From the NCBI GenBank assembly GCA_043738095.1, contig JAYSZI010000093.1:62001-126000 (forward strand): a stretch of 64,000 nucleotides of DNA. Direction: 5' to 3'. Each line of letters starts with the position of its first letter. Positions within the stretch are counted from its first letter, which is position 1. Source of the DNA: Lysobacter_K sp043738095. GTDB taxonomy: Bacteria > Pseudomonadota > Gammaproteobacteria > Xanthomonadales > Xanthomonadaceae. Below the pieces are notes generated by a model. That model saw nothing but the letters and a program-made list of their open reading frames with translations. It had not been told where the DNA came from and did not search any database. A program made the translations under genes and the position numbers. This document shows, piece by piece, positions 43,725-50,982 of this stretch.

Positions 43725-45128
43725 ATGTCGTTTCTCATCGTGCTGGCCGCGCTGTGCTTCCTGATGTTCGTGGCCTACCGCGGCTACAGTGTGATCTTGT
43801 TTGCACCCGTCGCGGCCCTGGGTGCGGTGCTGTTGACCGACCCGTCGCTGGTCGCACCGATGTTCACCGGCCTGTTCATGGACAAGATGGTGGGCTTCCT
43901 CAAGCTGTATTTCCCGGTGTTCCTGCTCGGCGCGATCTTCGGAAAACTCATCGAGGTATCAGGCTTTTCCAAGGCGATCGTTGCCGCAACAATCCGCTTG
44001 TTCGGTGCAGGTCGCGCGATGCTGTCGATCGTGGCGGTATGCGCGTTACTGACTTACGGCGGCGTGTCGTTGTTCGTGGTGGTGTTCGCGGTATACCCGT
44101 TCGCCGCCGAATTGTTCCGCCAGAGCGACATTCCCAAGCGCCTGATCCCCGGCACGATCGCGCTGGGTGCGTTCACTTTCACTATGGATGCGCTGCCGGG
44201 CACGCCGCAGATCCAGAACATCATTCCTGCGTCGTTTTTCGGCACGACCACGTGGGCAGCGCCATGGCTCGGGACGCTCGGCGGCGTGTTCATCCTGATT
44301 GCGGGATTAACGTATCTGAACTGGCGCCGCCGCGCCGCCCTCACAGCCGGCGAGGGCTATGGCGATGCGGCCACGCTACTCAATGAGCCTGCCGCATTCG
44401 CCGGGGGTGCGCTCGCCAATCCGCTGGTCGCGGTGCTGCCGCTGGTGCTGGTCGGGGTGGCGAACAAGCTGTTTACGATGTGGATTCCGCCGTTCTATGG
44501 CGCCAGCCATTCTTTCGCACCGGCGGTGATTGGCAACGCCGCGCCGGTAGTGCAGGAGGTCTCGAAAGTCGCGGCAATCTGGGCCGTCGAGGGCGCGCTG
44601 CTGGTCGGCATCCTGAGCGTGCTCGCCTTTGCTTGGAAACCGGTGATGGCCGGCTTCGCCGACGGCACCCGGGCCGCCATTAGTGGCGCGTTGCTGGCGT
44701 CAATGAACACCGCTTCTGAGTACGGTTTCGGGGCGGTGATCGCGGCCTTGCCGGGCTTCCTGGTCGTGGCCAACGCGCTCGCGGCAATCCCGAATCCACT
44801 AATCAACGAAGCGGTCACCGTGACCGCGCTGGCCGGTATCACCGGCTCGGCTTCGGGCGGTATGAGCATCGCGCTTGCAGCAATGGCCGATACCTTTATT
44901 GCCAACGCCAACGCCGCCGGCATCCCGATGGAGGTCTTGCATCGCGTTGCCGCGATGGCGTCGGGCGGCATGGACACCCTGCCCCACAACGGCGCGGTGA
45001 TCACCCTGCTCGCAGTCACCGGCTTGACCCATCGCCAAGCCTACAAAGACATCTTCGCGATCACGATCATAAAAACGCTGGCGGTGTTTGTGGTGATCGC
45101 ACTGTTCTATGGCACCGGATTGGTGTGA
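43725..45128 (+). CDS. GntP-family permease (gluconate/hydroxybutyrate type)
   Basis: The 467-residue inner-membrane protein has 12-14 hydrophobic segments and GntP-family motifs (FMDKMVGFLKLYFPVFLLGA, LLTYGGVSLFVVVFAVYPFA, GTPQIQNIIPASFFGT, STASEYGFGAVI-like SMNTASEYGFGAVIAALPGF and ITGSASGGMSIALAAMAD). The ATG at 43725 has GGGGAG 5 bp upstream. Family members carry gluconate and related acids; some proteobacterial members encoded beside 3-hydroxybutyrate dehydrogenase are thought to import 3-hydroxybutyrate. No gluconate kinase or dehydrogenase is nearby, while PHB genes are, so 3-hydroxybutyrate is my preferred guess. It converges with the PqqU-like gene; no terminator is obvious in the 60-bp gap. 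Confidence 0.9.
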   Translation: MSFLIVLAALCFLMFVAYRGYSVILFAPVAALGAVLLTDPSLVAPMFTGLFMDKMVGFLKLYFPVFLLGAIFGKLIEVSGFSKAIVAATIRLFGAGRAMLSIVAVCALLTYGGVSLFVVVFAVYPFAAELFRQSDIPKRLIPGTIALGAFTFTMDALPGTPQIQNIIPASFFGTTTWAAPWLGTLGGVFILIAGLTYLNWRRRAALTAGEGYGDAATLLNEPAAFAGGALANPLVAVLPLVLVGVANKLFTMWIPPFYGASHSFAPAVIGNAAPVVQEVSKVAAIWAVEGALLVGILSVLAFAWKPVMAGFADGTRAAISGALLASMNTASEYGFGAVIAALPGFLVVANALAAIPNPLINEAVTVTALAGITGSASGGMSIALAAMADTFIANANAAGIPMEVLHRVAAMASGGMDTLPHNGAVITLLAVTGLTHRQAYKDIFAITIIKTLAVFVVIALFYGTGLV

Positions 45129-45188
45129 CCGGGGCGTTCTACCCAATCAGGGCGCATCTTGATCGCGAGGTGAATACACCCACCGTTC

Positions 45189-47342
45189 CTAACGGATCGA
45201 GCGCCAACCCATACCGACGGTGACGCTGCGGCCCGCGCCAGGCTCGAAAAAGCGGCTATTGCCTTCGTTGACGATCACCGAGCCGACATGCTCGCGGTCG
45301 AACACGTTGTCGACGCGCAAAAAACCATGCCATCCAGTTTCTTCCGGCGCGCGCCACTCGACGCGCGCCGACACGACCGCACGGCCCGGCGCCGCATCGC
45401 TGTTGCGGTCGTCGGTGGCGATGCGATCGCTGAGGCGGGTCTCGACCGCAGCGGTGACGCGGTCGCCACGATCGCGCCACGCGAGTTCGAGGAAGCCGTC
45501 CGCGCGCGGGATGCCCGGCACGCGATTGCCGGCAGCAACCGTCCGCACTACCGTCGGCCCACCCGCAGCCACGCGATAACTGAAAGTGTCGACGAAGCGC
45601 GCGCGCAGCCAGTTCGCGGCGACGGTGTAGGACCACTGTCCGCCGCCGAGCGTACCGTTGGCGCCGAACTCGACGCCATCGCGGCGTGTGCGGCCGGCGT
45701 TGGCGAAGCTGGCGCGGCCGCCGCGGCTGTCGGCCGGGACGATCTCGTCGTCGCCGTCGATGCGATAGACCGCGATGCTCGCGTTGCCGGCCCGGTGACG
45801 CCAGCGCGCACCGACTTCGGCCGAGTCGAAGTGCGACGGCGCCAGTTCGCGATTGAATCCCGCGCCGCCGTCGGGCCGATACGCGAGCTCCGTGATCGTC
45901 GGCGTCTCGAAGCCGCGGCCGACGCTCGCAAACAGCTCACCGCTGTCGAAGGCGCGCGCGATGCCGAGCGCCGCCGAGGATTCGCGGTAATTGAGCACGC
46001 CGCTGTCGTCGCCGTTGCCCGGCGCTAAGTATCGGTCGCTGGAGGCGAAATGCAGCCGCGAATGGCGCACCGCGCCGAGCGCGGTCCACTGTGGCGACAA
46101 GCGCCGGTCACCGGCAACGTAGACCTCGCGCCCATCAATACGATTGGCCTCATCGCGCCGCAGCCGACCGCGCACGCCGAGTCCCGATCCGACGAAGTTC
46201 TCGTAGCCACGGCGTGCCTCGTCAAGACGCGATAACTCGACACCGAGCGCGAGCGCGCCGTTCGCGCCGCTCCAGCGGTGCCCGAGGTCGATGCCGGTCG
46301 AGCTACGGCCCAGATCGATCACGCCGCCGGCGCTGCTCGGCGCACTTTGGGCACCGACGGGTATCGCCAGGAACTGCACTACGTCGCGCTGGATCGCGTA
46401 GCCGCCGAGCCACGCCTCGCGGCCCGAAGCGTAGTCGCGCTGCCAACGCAGGCCGAGTTGCTGGTTGTCGATGCGCTTGCGCGTGTTGAACGCGATCGCG
46501 GCCGGGTCGGTGCCCTGCGGGTCGCGCAGCCAGGCCGCACGCGTCAGGCCGAGCGGGTCCTGCGTATCAGGCTGCGCCAAGCTGTTGAGCACGACGCGAA
46601 TGCGCTCACCTTCGCGCGGCGTCCACTGCGCGATCGCTCCGAACTGCGCGCGCTCGGCCGCGCTGTGCGGGCGTGCGCCGGCGGTCACAAAATGACTCCC
46701 CTGCAGCCGCCAGCGCCAACTGTCGCGCGCGCTAGCCCCGTCGGCACGCGCCGCAAACCGGTGACTCGCGTCGCTGCCCCACCAACCGTCCACCGCCGCG
46801 CGCTGCTGATCGTCGAGATCGCTGTAGCCGACGATCGCACCGCCCGCGGCATTGCCGTACTGCAGCGCGAGCGGACCGCGCAATACCTCGATGCGGTCGA
46901 GCGCGCCGAGCGGAAACGTCGCCGCCTGCCCCTGCCCATCAATCGCCGAGGCCGGAATGCCGTCGACCACCAACTTGATGCCGCGAATGCCAAACGTGGA
47001 GCGCGCGCCAAAGCCGCGGCTTTGCACCTGCAGGTCCTGCGCATAGTTCTGCCGATCAAGCACGGTGATTCCGGGCACGCGCACCAGCGACTCGGCCAGA
47101 CCGACTTGACGCTGGCCATTACGCAGCACGTCGCCATTGAGCACCGTCACCGACCCCGGAAAGTCGGACAACGGCTGGCGCCGACCCAGCACTTCCACCG
47201 TGTCGAGCGTCGTCGCGGTAGGCGTGCCGGGCGCGCTGCGTGCGTCCTGCGCGTGCGCCCACGGCATCAGCGCGACCACCACCCCAACGACCGCGGCCGC
47301 CCGCCGCGCGGCCGTGAGCGGGCGCTCGCAGTACGCATTCAT
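45189..47342 (-). CDS. pqqU: TonB-dependent receptor, PqqU/YncD-like (pyrroloquinoline quinone uptake)
   Basis: The 717-residue receptor resembles E. coli YncD, now PqqU, along its whole length as I recall that sequence: the plug block YAQDLQVQSRGFGARSTFGI with RGIKLVVDGIPAS and DGQGQ; RGPLALQYGNAAGGAI; in the barrel AGGVIDLGRSSTGIDLGHRW, RRGYENFVGSG, LAPGNGDDSG, GRGFETPTITELAYRPDGG, NAGRTRRDGVE, GNRVPGIPRA and the C-terminal RVDNVFDREHVGSVIVNEGN. PqqU imports the redox cofactor PQQ. The start at 47342 is followed by a signal peptide (AAVVGVVVALMPWAHAQ) and a TonB box (LDTVEVLGRR). No PQQ biosynthesis or PQQ enzyme is in the window. The 189 bp upstream hold no gene. Confidence 0.85.
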   Translation of the reverse strand: MNAYCERPLTAARRAAAVVGVVVALMPWAHAQDARSAPGTPTATTLDTVEVLGRRQPLSDFPGSVTVLNGDVLRNGQRQVGLAESLVRVPGITVLDRQNYAQDLQVQSRGFGARSTFGIRGIKLVVDGIPASAIDGQGQAATFPLGALDRIEVLRGPLALQYGNAAGGAIVGYSDLDDQQRAAVDGWWGSDASHRFAARADGASARDSWRWRLQGSHFVTAGARPHSAAERAQFGAIAQWTPREGERIRVVLNSLAQPDTQDPLGLTRAAWLRDPQGTDPAAIAFNTRKRIDNQQLGLRWQRDYASGREAWLGGYAIQRDVVQFLAIPVGAQSAPSSAGGVIDLGRSSTGIDLGHRWSGANGALALGVELSRLDEARRGYENFVGSGLGVRGRLRRDEANRIDGREVYVAGDRRLSPQWTALGAVRHSRLHFASSDRYLAPGNGDDSGVLNYRESSAALGIARAFDSGELFASVGRGFETPTITELAYRPDGGAGFNRELAPSHFDSAEVGARWRHRAGNASIAVYRIDGDDEIVPADSRGGRASFANAGRTRRDGVEFGANGTLGGGQWSYTVAANWLRARFVDTFSYRVAAGGPTVVRTVAAGNRVPGIPRADGFLELAWRDRGDRVTAAVETRLSDRIATDDRNSDAAPGRAVVSARVEWRAPEETGWHGFLRVDNVFDREHVGSVIVNEGNSRFFEPGAGRSVTVGMGWRSIR

Positions 47343-47531
47343 CGTTGCGGGTCCTGGGGCCAGCAGCCGGTGGAGCCACGTTCTATGGCAATGGCCCCGT
47401 ACTCCCGTGCCGTGCGTGCATCGATCCGAGTTGGGTGATTCCGCGTTGCCATGCGCGCTCCTTTCCACCACTCCTGCAACCTACCGTGCGCGGCCACGTT
47501 GAGGACAACGGTTGCGTGGCCACCGCCGTGT

Positions 47532-48068
47532 TTACGGCGCCAGACGTTGGGCGTACTCGGCCTCCATCTTTGAATGCGTCGCCCAGAACGGCCGCGGCAC
47601 GTCGCCGTTGAGCGTGTCGACGAGGATATCGAGGTGGGTGTGCCAGCCGCCAGCGACGCTGAGCATCGCGTCACGACCGACCAAACGACGATGCGTTACC
47701 ACCAGCAACACTTCATCGCCGTGTGGACTGAGATCGAACGTCACTTCCGACGGCTCGCCGCTGATCTCGTCCCAGGTGAACGTCAGTCGGCGCGGCGGAT
47801 CGCATTCGACGATGCGGCCGGACGTGTCGTGACAGTTCTCCATCGACTTGTAGCGCTCGGGGGCGTGATCCTCGTGCGGCGACAGGTCGGCGTTCCGAAA
47901 ATGCAAATCAACCTTGCCGCCAACCTGCAGGTCCATCTCACCCGACGCAAGCCAACGTCCGCGCTTGTTGGACTCGGTCAGAAATGCCCAGATGCGCTCG
48001 ATCGGTCCCGGCAGCATGCGCTGGATCTCGACGGTATCGGGCGCGGTCATTACGGCGTAATCGTTCAT
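47532..48068 (-). CDS. SRPBCC (AHSA1-like) protein
   Basis: The 178-residue protein has the Bet v1/AHSA1 pattern: VEIQRMLPGPIERIWAFLTE, then RGRWLASGEMDLQVGGKVDL, a middle PRRLTFTWDE and a terminal helix LSVAGGWHTHLDILVDTLNG. Such proteins bind hydrophobic ligands in a helix-grip cavity. It is the last gene of an ArsR-SRPBCC-SRPBCC unit, 10 bp after the second gene. The ligand and role are unknown. Confidence 0.88.
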   Translation of the reverse strand: MNDYAVMTAPDTVEIQRMLPGPIERIWAFLTESNKRGRWLASGEMDLQVGGKVDLHFRNADLSPHEDHAPERYKSMENCHDTSGRIVECDPPRRLTFTWDEISGEPSEVTFDLSPHGDEVLLVVTHRRLVGRDAMLSVAGGWHTHLDILVDTLNGDVPRPFWATHSKMEAEYAQRLAP

Positions 48069-48078
48069 GGCGTGCTCC

Positions 48079-48546
48079 TCAGGGTTGCGTTGAGAGATAC
48101 CGGGCGAGGGCCTCGAGCATCGTGGTCCAACCGGCTTGGGTGCGGGCCGCGTAGTCGGCCCATTTCGAATCCATCGTGTGCGTCAACGTCAGCTCGCAAC
48201 CATTGCCACGCGGTGCTACCTCGATGCTGACGTGGCTTGGCGCTTCGTCGACGCTCGCGCCTACCGTCTGCGCCGCCCAGCTGAAGCTGAGCCGATGCGG
48301 ACGATCGATCAACTGGTACTTGCCAACGTGATCGATCTGCTCGTCGCCGCGGCGCACGACGAACGAGAACCGGCCACCGACGCGCGCATCGACATCCAAC
48401 CGGACGATCTCCTCGTCGCGCACGTCCGGGCCGAACATCCAGTAGCCGAGCATCGCCGGTTCCAGCCAGGCATCGAACACGCGCTCGGCCGGCGCGTCGA
48501 AATGGCGATTGACGTGCACGACGATCGCGGGAATGGCATTCATCAT
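48079..48546 (-). CDS. SRPBCC (AHSA1-like) protein
   Basis: The 155-residue protein shows the same helix-grip fold as its downstream neighbour: VHVNRHFDAPAERVFDAWLE, MLGYWMFGPD, GGRFSFVVRRGDEQIDHVGKY, RPHRLSFSWAA and the terminal SKWADYAARTQAGWTTMLEA. It starts with two Met codons (48546 or 48543) overlapping the stop of the ArsR gene, so the two are coupled. ArsR regulators next to AHSA1-type genes are a recurrent pair in bacteria, in which the regulator usually represses the unit. Confidence 0.9.
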   Translation of the reverse strand: MMNAIPAIVVHVNRHFDAPAERVFDAWLEPAMLGYWMFGPDVRDEEIVRLDVDARVGGRFSFVVRRGDEQIDHVGKYQLIDRPHRLSFSWAAQTVGASVDEAPSHVSIEVAPRGNGCELTLTHTMDSKWADYAARTQAGWTTMLEALARYLSTQP

Positions 48547-48989
48547 GGCGGGCCCTTCTTCGGGGATTTCTTGGCGATCTGCTTGCGAACCTTTTTGACG
48601 GCTGGCTTGGCAACTTGCTCGGGCAATTGCCTGGTGGCGTGCTTGTGCGCCGTCGTGTCAACAGGATCCTGCGTTCGCAACGCCTGCTCCAGCGCATCGA
48701 GCCGGTGGTTCCAGAAGCCCTCGTAGAAACGCAGCCACTGCTCGGCCTGGGCCAACGGCGCTGGTGCGATCCGGCACCGATGCGTGCGGCCCTGCACGGA
48801 CCGCTGCAGCAGGCCGGCGCGCTCCAGCACTTTCACATGCTTGGAGGCTGCGGCCAGCGACATGCGGTATGGCGCCGCCAGATCGCCAATGCTGGCATCG
48901 CCACGCGCCAGGCTGCGCAGCATTGCGCGCCGCGTCGGATCGGCCAGGGCGTGGAACACGTTGTCGAGCTGGGCGCATTGTTCAACCAT
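48543..48989 (-). CDS. ArsR-family transcriptional regulator
   Basis: The 148-residue protein carries an ArsR winged helix: MVEQCAQLDNVFHALADPTR, RAMLRSLARGDASIGDLAAP and the recognition helix region MSLAAASKHVKVLERAGLL. No metal-binding cysteine box is present, so it belongs to the metal-independent SdpR-like ArsR group found with SRPBCC genes. A Lys/Pro-rich tail of ~35 residues follows the domain. I place the start at ATG 48989, where the family's usual N terminus begins; the frame extends 12 codons further to TTG 49025, but that stretch looks like the promoter and has no ribosome binding site. Confidence 0.9.
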   Translation of the reverse strand: MVEQCAQLDNVFHALADPTRRAMLRSLARGDASIGDLAAPYRMSLAAASKHVKVLERAGLLQRSVQGRTHRCRIAPAPLAQAEQWLRFYEGFWNHRLDALEQALRTQDPVDTTAHKHATRQLPEQVAKPAVKKVRKQIAKKSPKKGPP

Positions 48990-49025
48990 GTGGTTGAACT
49001 TACGCTGGGAAGGTTCCACAGTCAA
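48980..49025 (-). promoter_or_regulatory. Promoter and operator of the ArsR-SRPBCC unit
   Basis: On the minus strand TTGACT (49025-49020), a 17-bp spacer and TAAGTT (49002-48997) form a plausible promoter. A 20-bp palindrome with 9-bp arms, GTTCAACCA-TG-TGGTTGAAC in plus orientation (48980-48999), overlaps the -10 and the ATG at 48989. The predicted transcription start falls at or next to the ATG, suggesting a leaderless message repressed by its own product. The palindrome position is seen directly; the regulation is inferred. Confidence 0.65.
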
Positions 49026-49067
49026 CCGGTCAGTTGAATGTTTCTTGCTCGCCGCGGGCCCTACGCC

Positions 49068-49793
49068 TCAGGCCAGCGCCGCCACCATGGCCTGCTCCAG
49101 CGAGTTCGCCGGGTCGCTGCGGATGGCGGCCAGTTCCGGCGACTCCCAGCTGCGCACCAGCGTGCCCTCCATCAACAGCAGCGCGCGGGTGATGAAGCGT
49201 TCCGCCACGTCGAGCGAGTGGGTGGCGAGCAACACCGTGGCGCCGCGCTCGCGCGTAAGCCGCTGCAGGTGCTGCTTGAGTGCGTAGGCGCTGAGCGGAT
49301 CAAGGCCATTGAGCGGCTCGTCCAGCACCAGTAACGGCGGCAGCCCGAGCAGCCCGAGCACGATGCCGAGCTTCTGGCGCGTACCCAGCGAGTACTTTCC
49401 GACCCGGCGGTCGAGCATCGGTCCGAGCATCAAGGCGTCGGCCAAGTCGAGCGTGCTGGCCGGTACCGAGGGCAAGCCGCGGGCACCGGCAAACAAGCGC
49501 AGGCACTCGCGCCCGGTCAACAACGACGGCAGCAGCGTTGGATCCACCGCGAAACCCAACCGGTGCTTTGCGCCCAATGGATCGCGCGCCATGTCGATGC
49601 CATCGATCAACACCCGCCCCGAGCACGGAGCGAGCATGCCCGCGAGACAACGCAGCAGCGTGGTCTTGCCCGAGCCGTTAGGTCCGATCAGCGCGACGAA
49701 CTCGCCCGCCGCTAATGCCAGATCGAGTCCTTGCAACACCGGAACCCCGTCGTAGGCGTATCGCAATTGTTCGAGCTGCAGGATGGGTTTCAT
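49068..49793 (-). CDS. ABC transporter ATP-binding protein
   Basis: The 241-residue ATPase has Walker A GPNGSGKTTLLRC near residue 38, the signature region KYSLGTRQKLGIVLGLLGLP (LGTRQ in place of LSGGQ), Walker B LLVLDEPLNGLD and the H-loop ATHSLD. The LGTRQ-type signature and the small size are typical of bacteriocin or lantibiotic-type and antibiotic export ATPases. The start at ATG 49793 is the natural N terminus (MKPILQLEQLRYAYDG). The membrane component is the gene just upstream (gap of 8 bp). The substrate is unknown. Confidence 0.92.
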   Translation of the reverse strand: MKPILQLEQLRYAYDGVPVLQGLDLALAAGEFVALIGPNGSGKTTLLRCLAGMLAPCSGRVLIDGIDMARDPLGAKHRLGFAVDPTLLPSLLTGRECLRLFAGARGLPSVPASTLDLADALMLGPMLDRRVGKYSLGTRQKLGIVLGLLGLPPLLVLDEPLNGLDPLSAYALKQHLQRLTRERGATVLLATHSLDVAERFITRALLLMEGTLVRSWESPELAAIRSDPANSLEQAMVAALA

Positions 49794-49801
49794 GGGCAAA
49801 G

Positions 49802-50788
49802 TCACGATGGTTTGAGCAGCGCCGCGCAGGCCGCTACCGAGGCAGGCAATGTCAGTACCAAGACGGCGGCGGCGACAGCGAACCAGACAGATGAGAACCC
49901 CCACCACCATGCGCCGAGTGCCGCGCAGATCAACGCGGGCGCGCCAGCCAGCGCGGGGTAATGCCAGGCCGCCTTGCGCAATCGCTGGGTCGGCAGCGGA
50001 CACGCGGCCAGCAGCCGTCGGGTCTGCAGGAAAGTCTCCAGGCATGCGCGCAACGCGACGCTGGTCCAGATAATCAACACACCCATCGCCAGTGTCATCA
50101 GCAATGCCATCGGCGAAATGCCACCCGGCAACGCGAACATCACCAATCCCACCCACCAGAAGCTGCCGCCGCGCCGCCAGCGCAACGTCGCCTCGCGTCG
50201 TTGCCAGTCGAACAGATGCGGCAAGCGCCGGTCCTGCCATCCCGACAACGGAAAGATCGGTTGCCGGATGCCCCCGCCGCGGGCCGGCCGACGCCTCGCC
50301 CCGCGATGACGCGATGCCGCCACGAGCCCGCCGATGGCACCCAGCACCAGGCCCGACTGGGTTACGAGCAATGCCGGGGCCAGGGTGTCGCCGCGTTCGG
50401 CCAGTAACGACGCGAGGACCAGGAGGGCCGCCACCGGCAACGCCACCAATGCAGTCCGGATCAGGGCCAGCACCGCCAGGGTGCGCGCAACACTGGGTGG
50501 ATCAACCGGTACGGCACCCCACCAGCCGTGGTGCATCTGCTCGGCCGCCACCAGCAACCGACTGCGGGTGGTGGCATACGCCAGCGCCGCCATCACCGCC
50601 CCGATCGCCAGCGGCCACGACCCGAATGCCTGCATTGCCCGCGCCAGTACGGCCGTGGTGTCGACACCGGATGCGCGCAACGCCAACACCAGCGCGCCGC
50701 ACACGCCAACGACGAGCAGCACCACAGCGATGGCCGCCGGCGCGGATGCGCGCAACTGCCGCCGCCACACGACGCGTGCTTCTGTCAT
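49802..50788 (-). CDS. ABC transporter membrane protein
   Basis: The 328-residue protein has about eight hydrophobic segments (for example AIAVVLLVVGVCGALVLALR and ALLMTLAMGVLIIWTSVAL) separated by Arg-rich loops, including a long basic loop RHRGARRRPARGGG. It has no family motif that I can name, but its position directly upstream of an ATPase gene identifies it as the permease partner. The start at ATG 50788 (MTEARVVWRRQLRAS) is preferred to the Met 20 codons upstream, because the extra residues are not membrane-like. Confidence 0.8.
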   Translation of the reverse strand: MTEARVVWRRQLRASAPAAIAVVLLVVGVCGALVLALRASGVDTTAVLARAMQAFGSWPLAIGAVMAALAYATTRSRLLVAAEQMHHGWWGAVPVDPPSVARTLAVLALIRTALVALPVAALLVLASLLAERGDTLAPALLVTQSGLVLGAIGGLVAASRHRGARRRPARGGGIRQPIFPLSGWQDRRLPHLFDWQRREATLRWRRGGSFWWVGLVMFALPGGISPMALLMTLAMGVLIIWTSVALRACLETFLQTRRLLAACPLPTQRLRKAAWHYPALAGAPALICAALGAWWWGFSSVWFAVAAAVLVLTLPASVAACAALLKPS

Positions 50789-50930
50789 GCATGGATGCAA
50801 CATCGGATGCAACGTCGATCCCACCGGCTGACCCTCCGTTGCCTGCACACCCGACCGCGGGCGAGCGGTCGATCATACGAAAGCCCTTGGCATGCGCTAT
50901 GTGCCATCCGACCTCCCGCAGCGCACAAAG

Positions 50931-50957
50931 AAAAAGCGGGCCGAAGCCCGCTTTTTT
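50931..50957 (-). terminator. Terminator downstream of pnp
   Basis: A perfect stem AGCGGGC (50935-50941) with GCCCGCT (50946-50952), loop CGAA, is flanked by A5 on the left and T6 on the right, so it can stop transcription in both directions. It lies about 25 bp past the pnp stop. Confidence 0.93.
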
Positions 50958-50982
50958 CTTGCAGCGATGGTCCGTGCGCGGC

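Noticed and set aside
49794..50240. 149-codon N-terminal extension of the ABC ATPase
   Set aside because: It overlaps the permease gene in another frame; the family N terminus starts at 49793.
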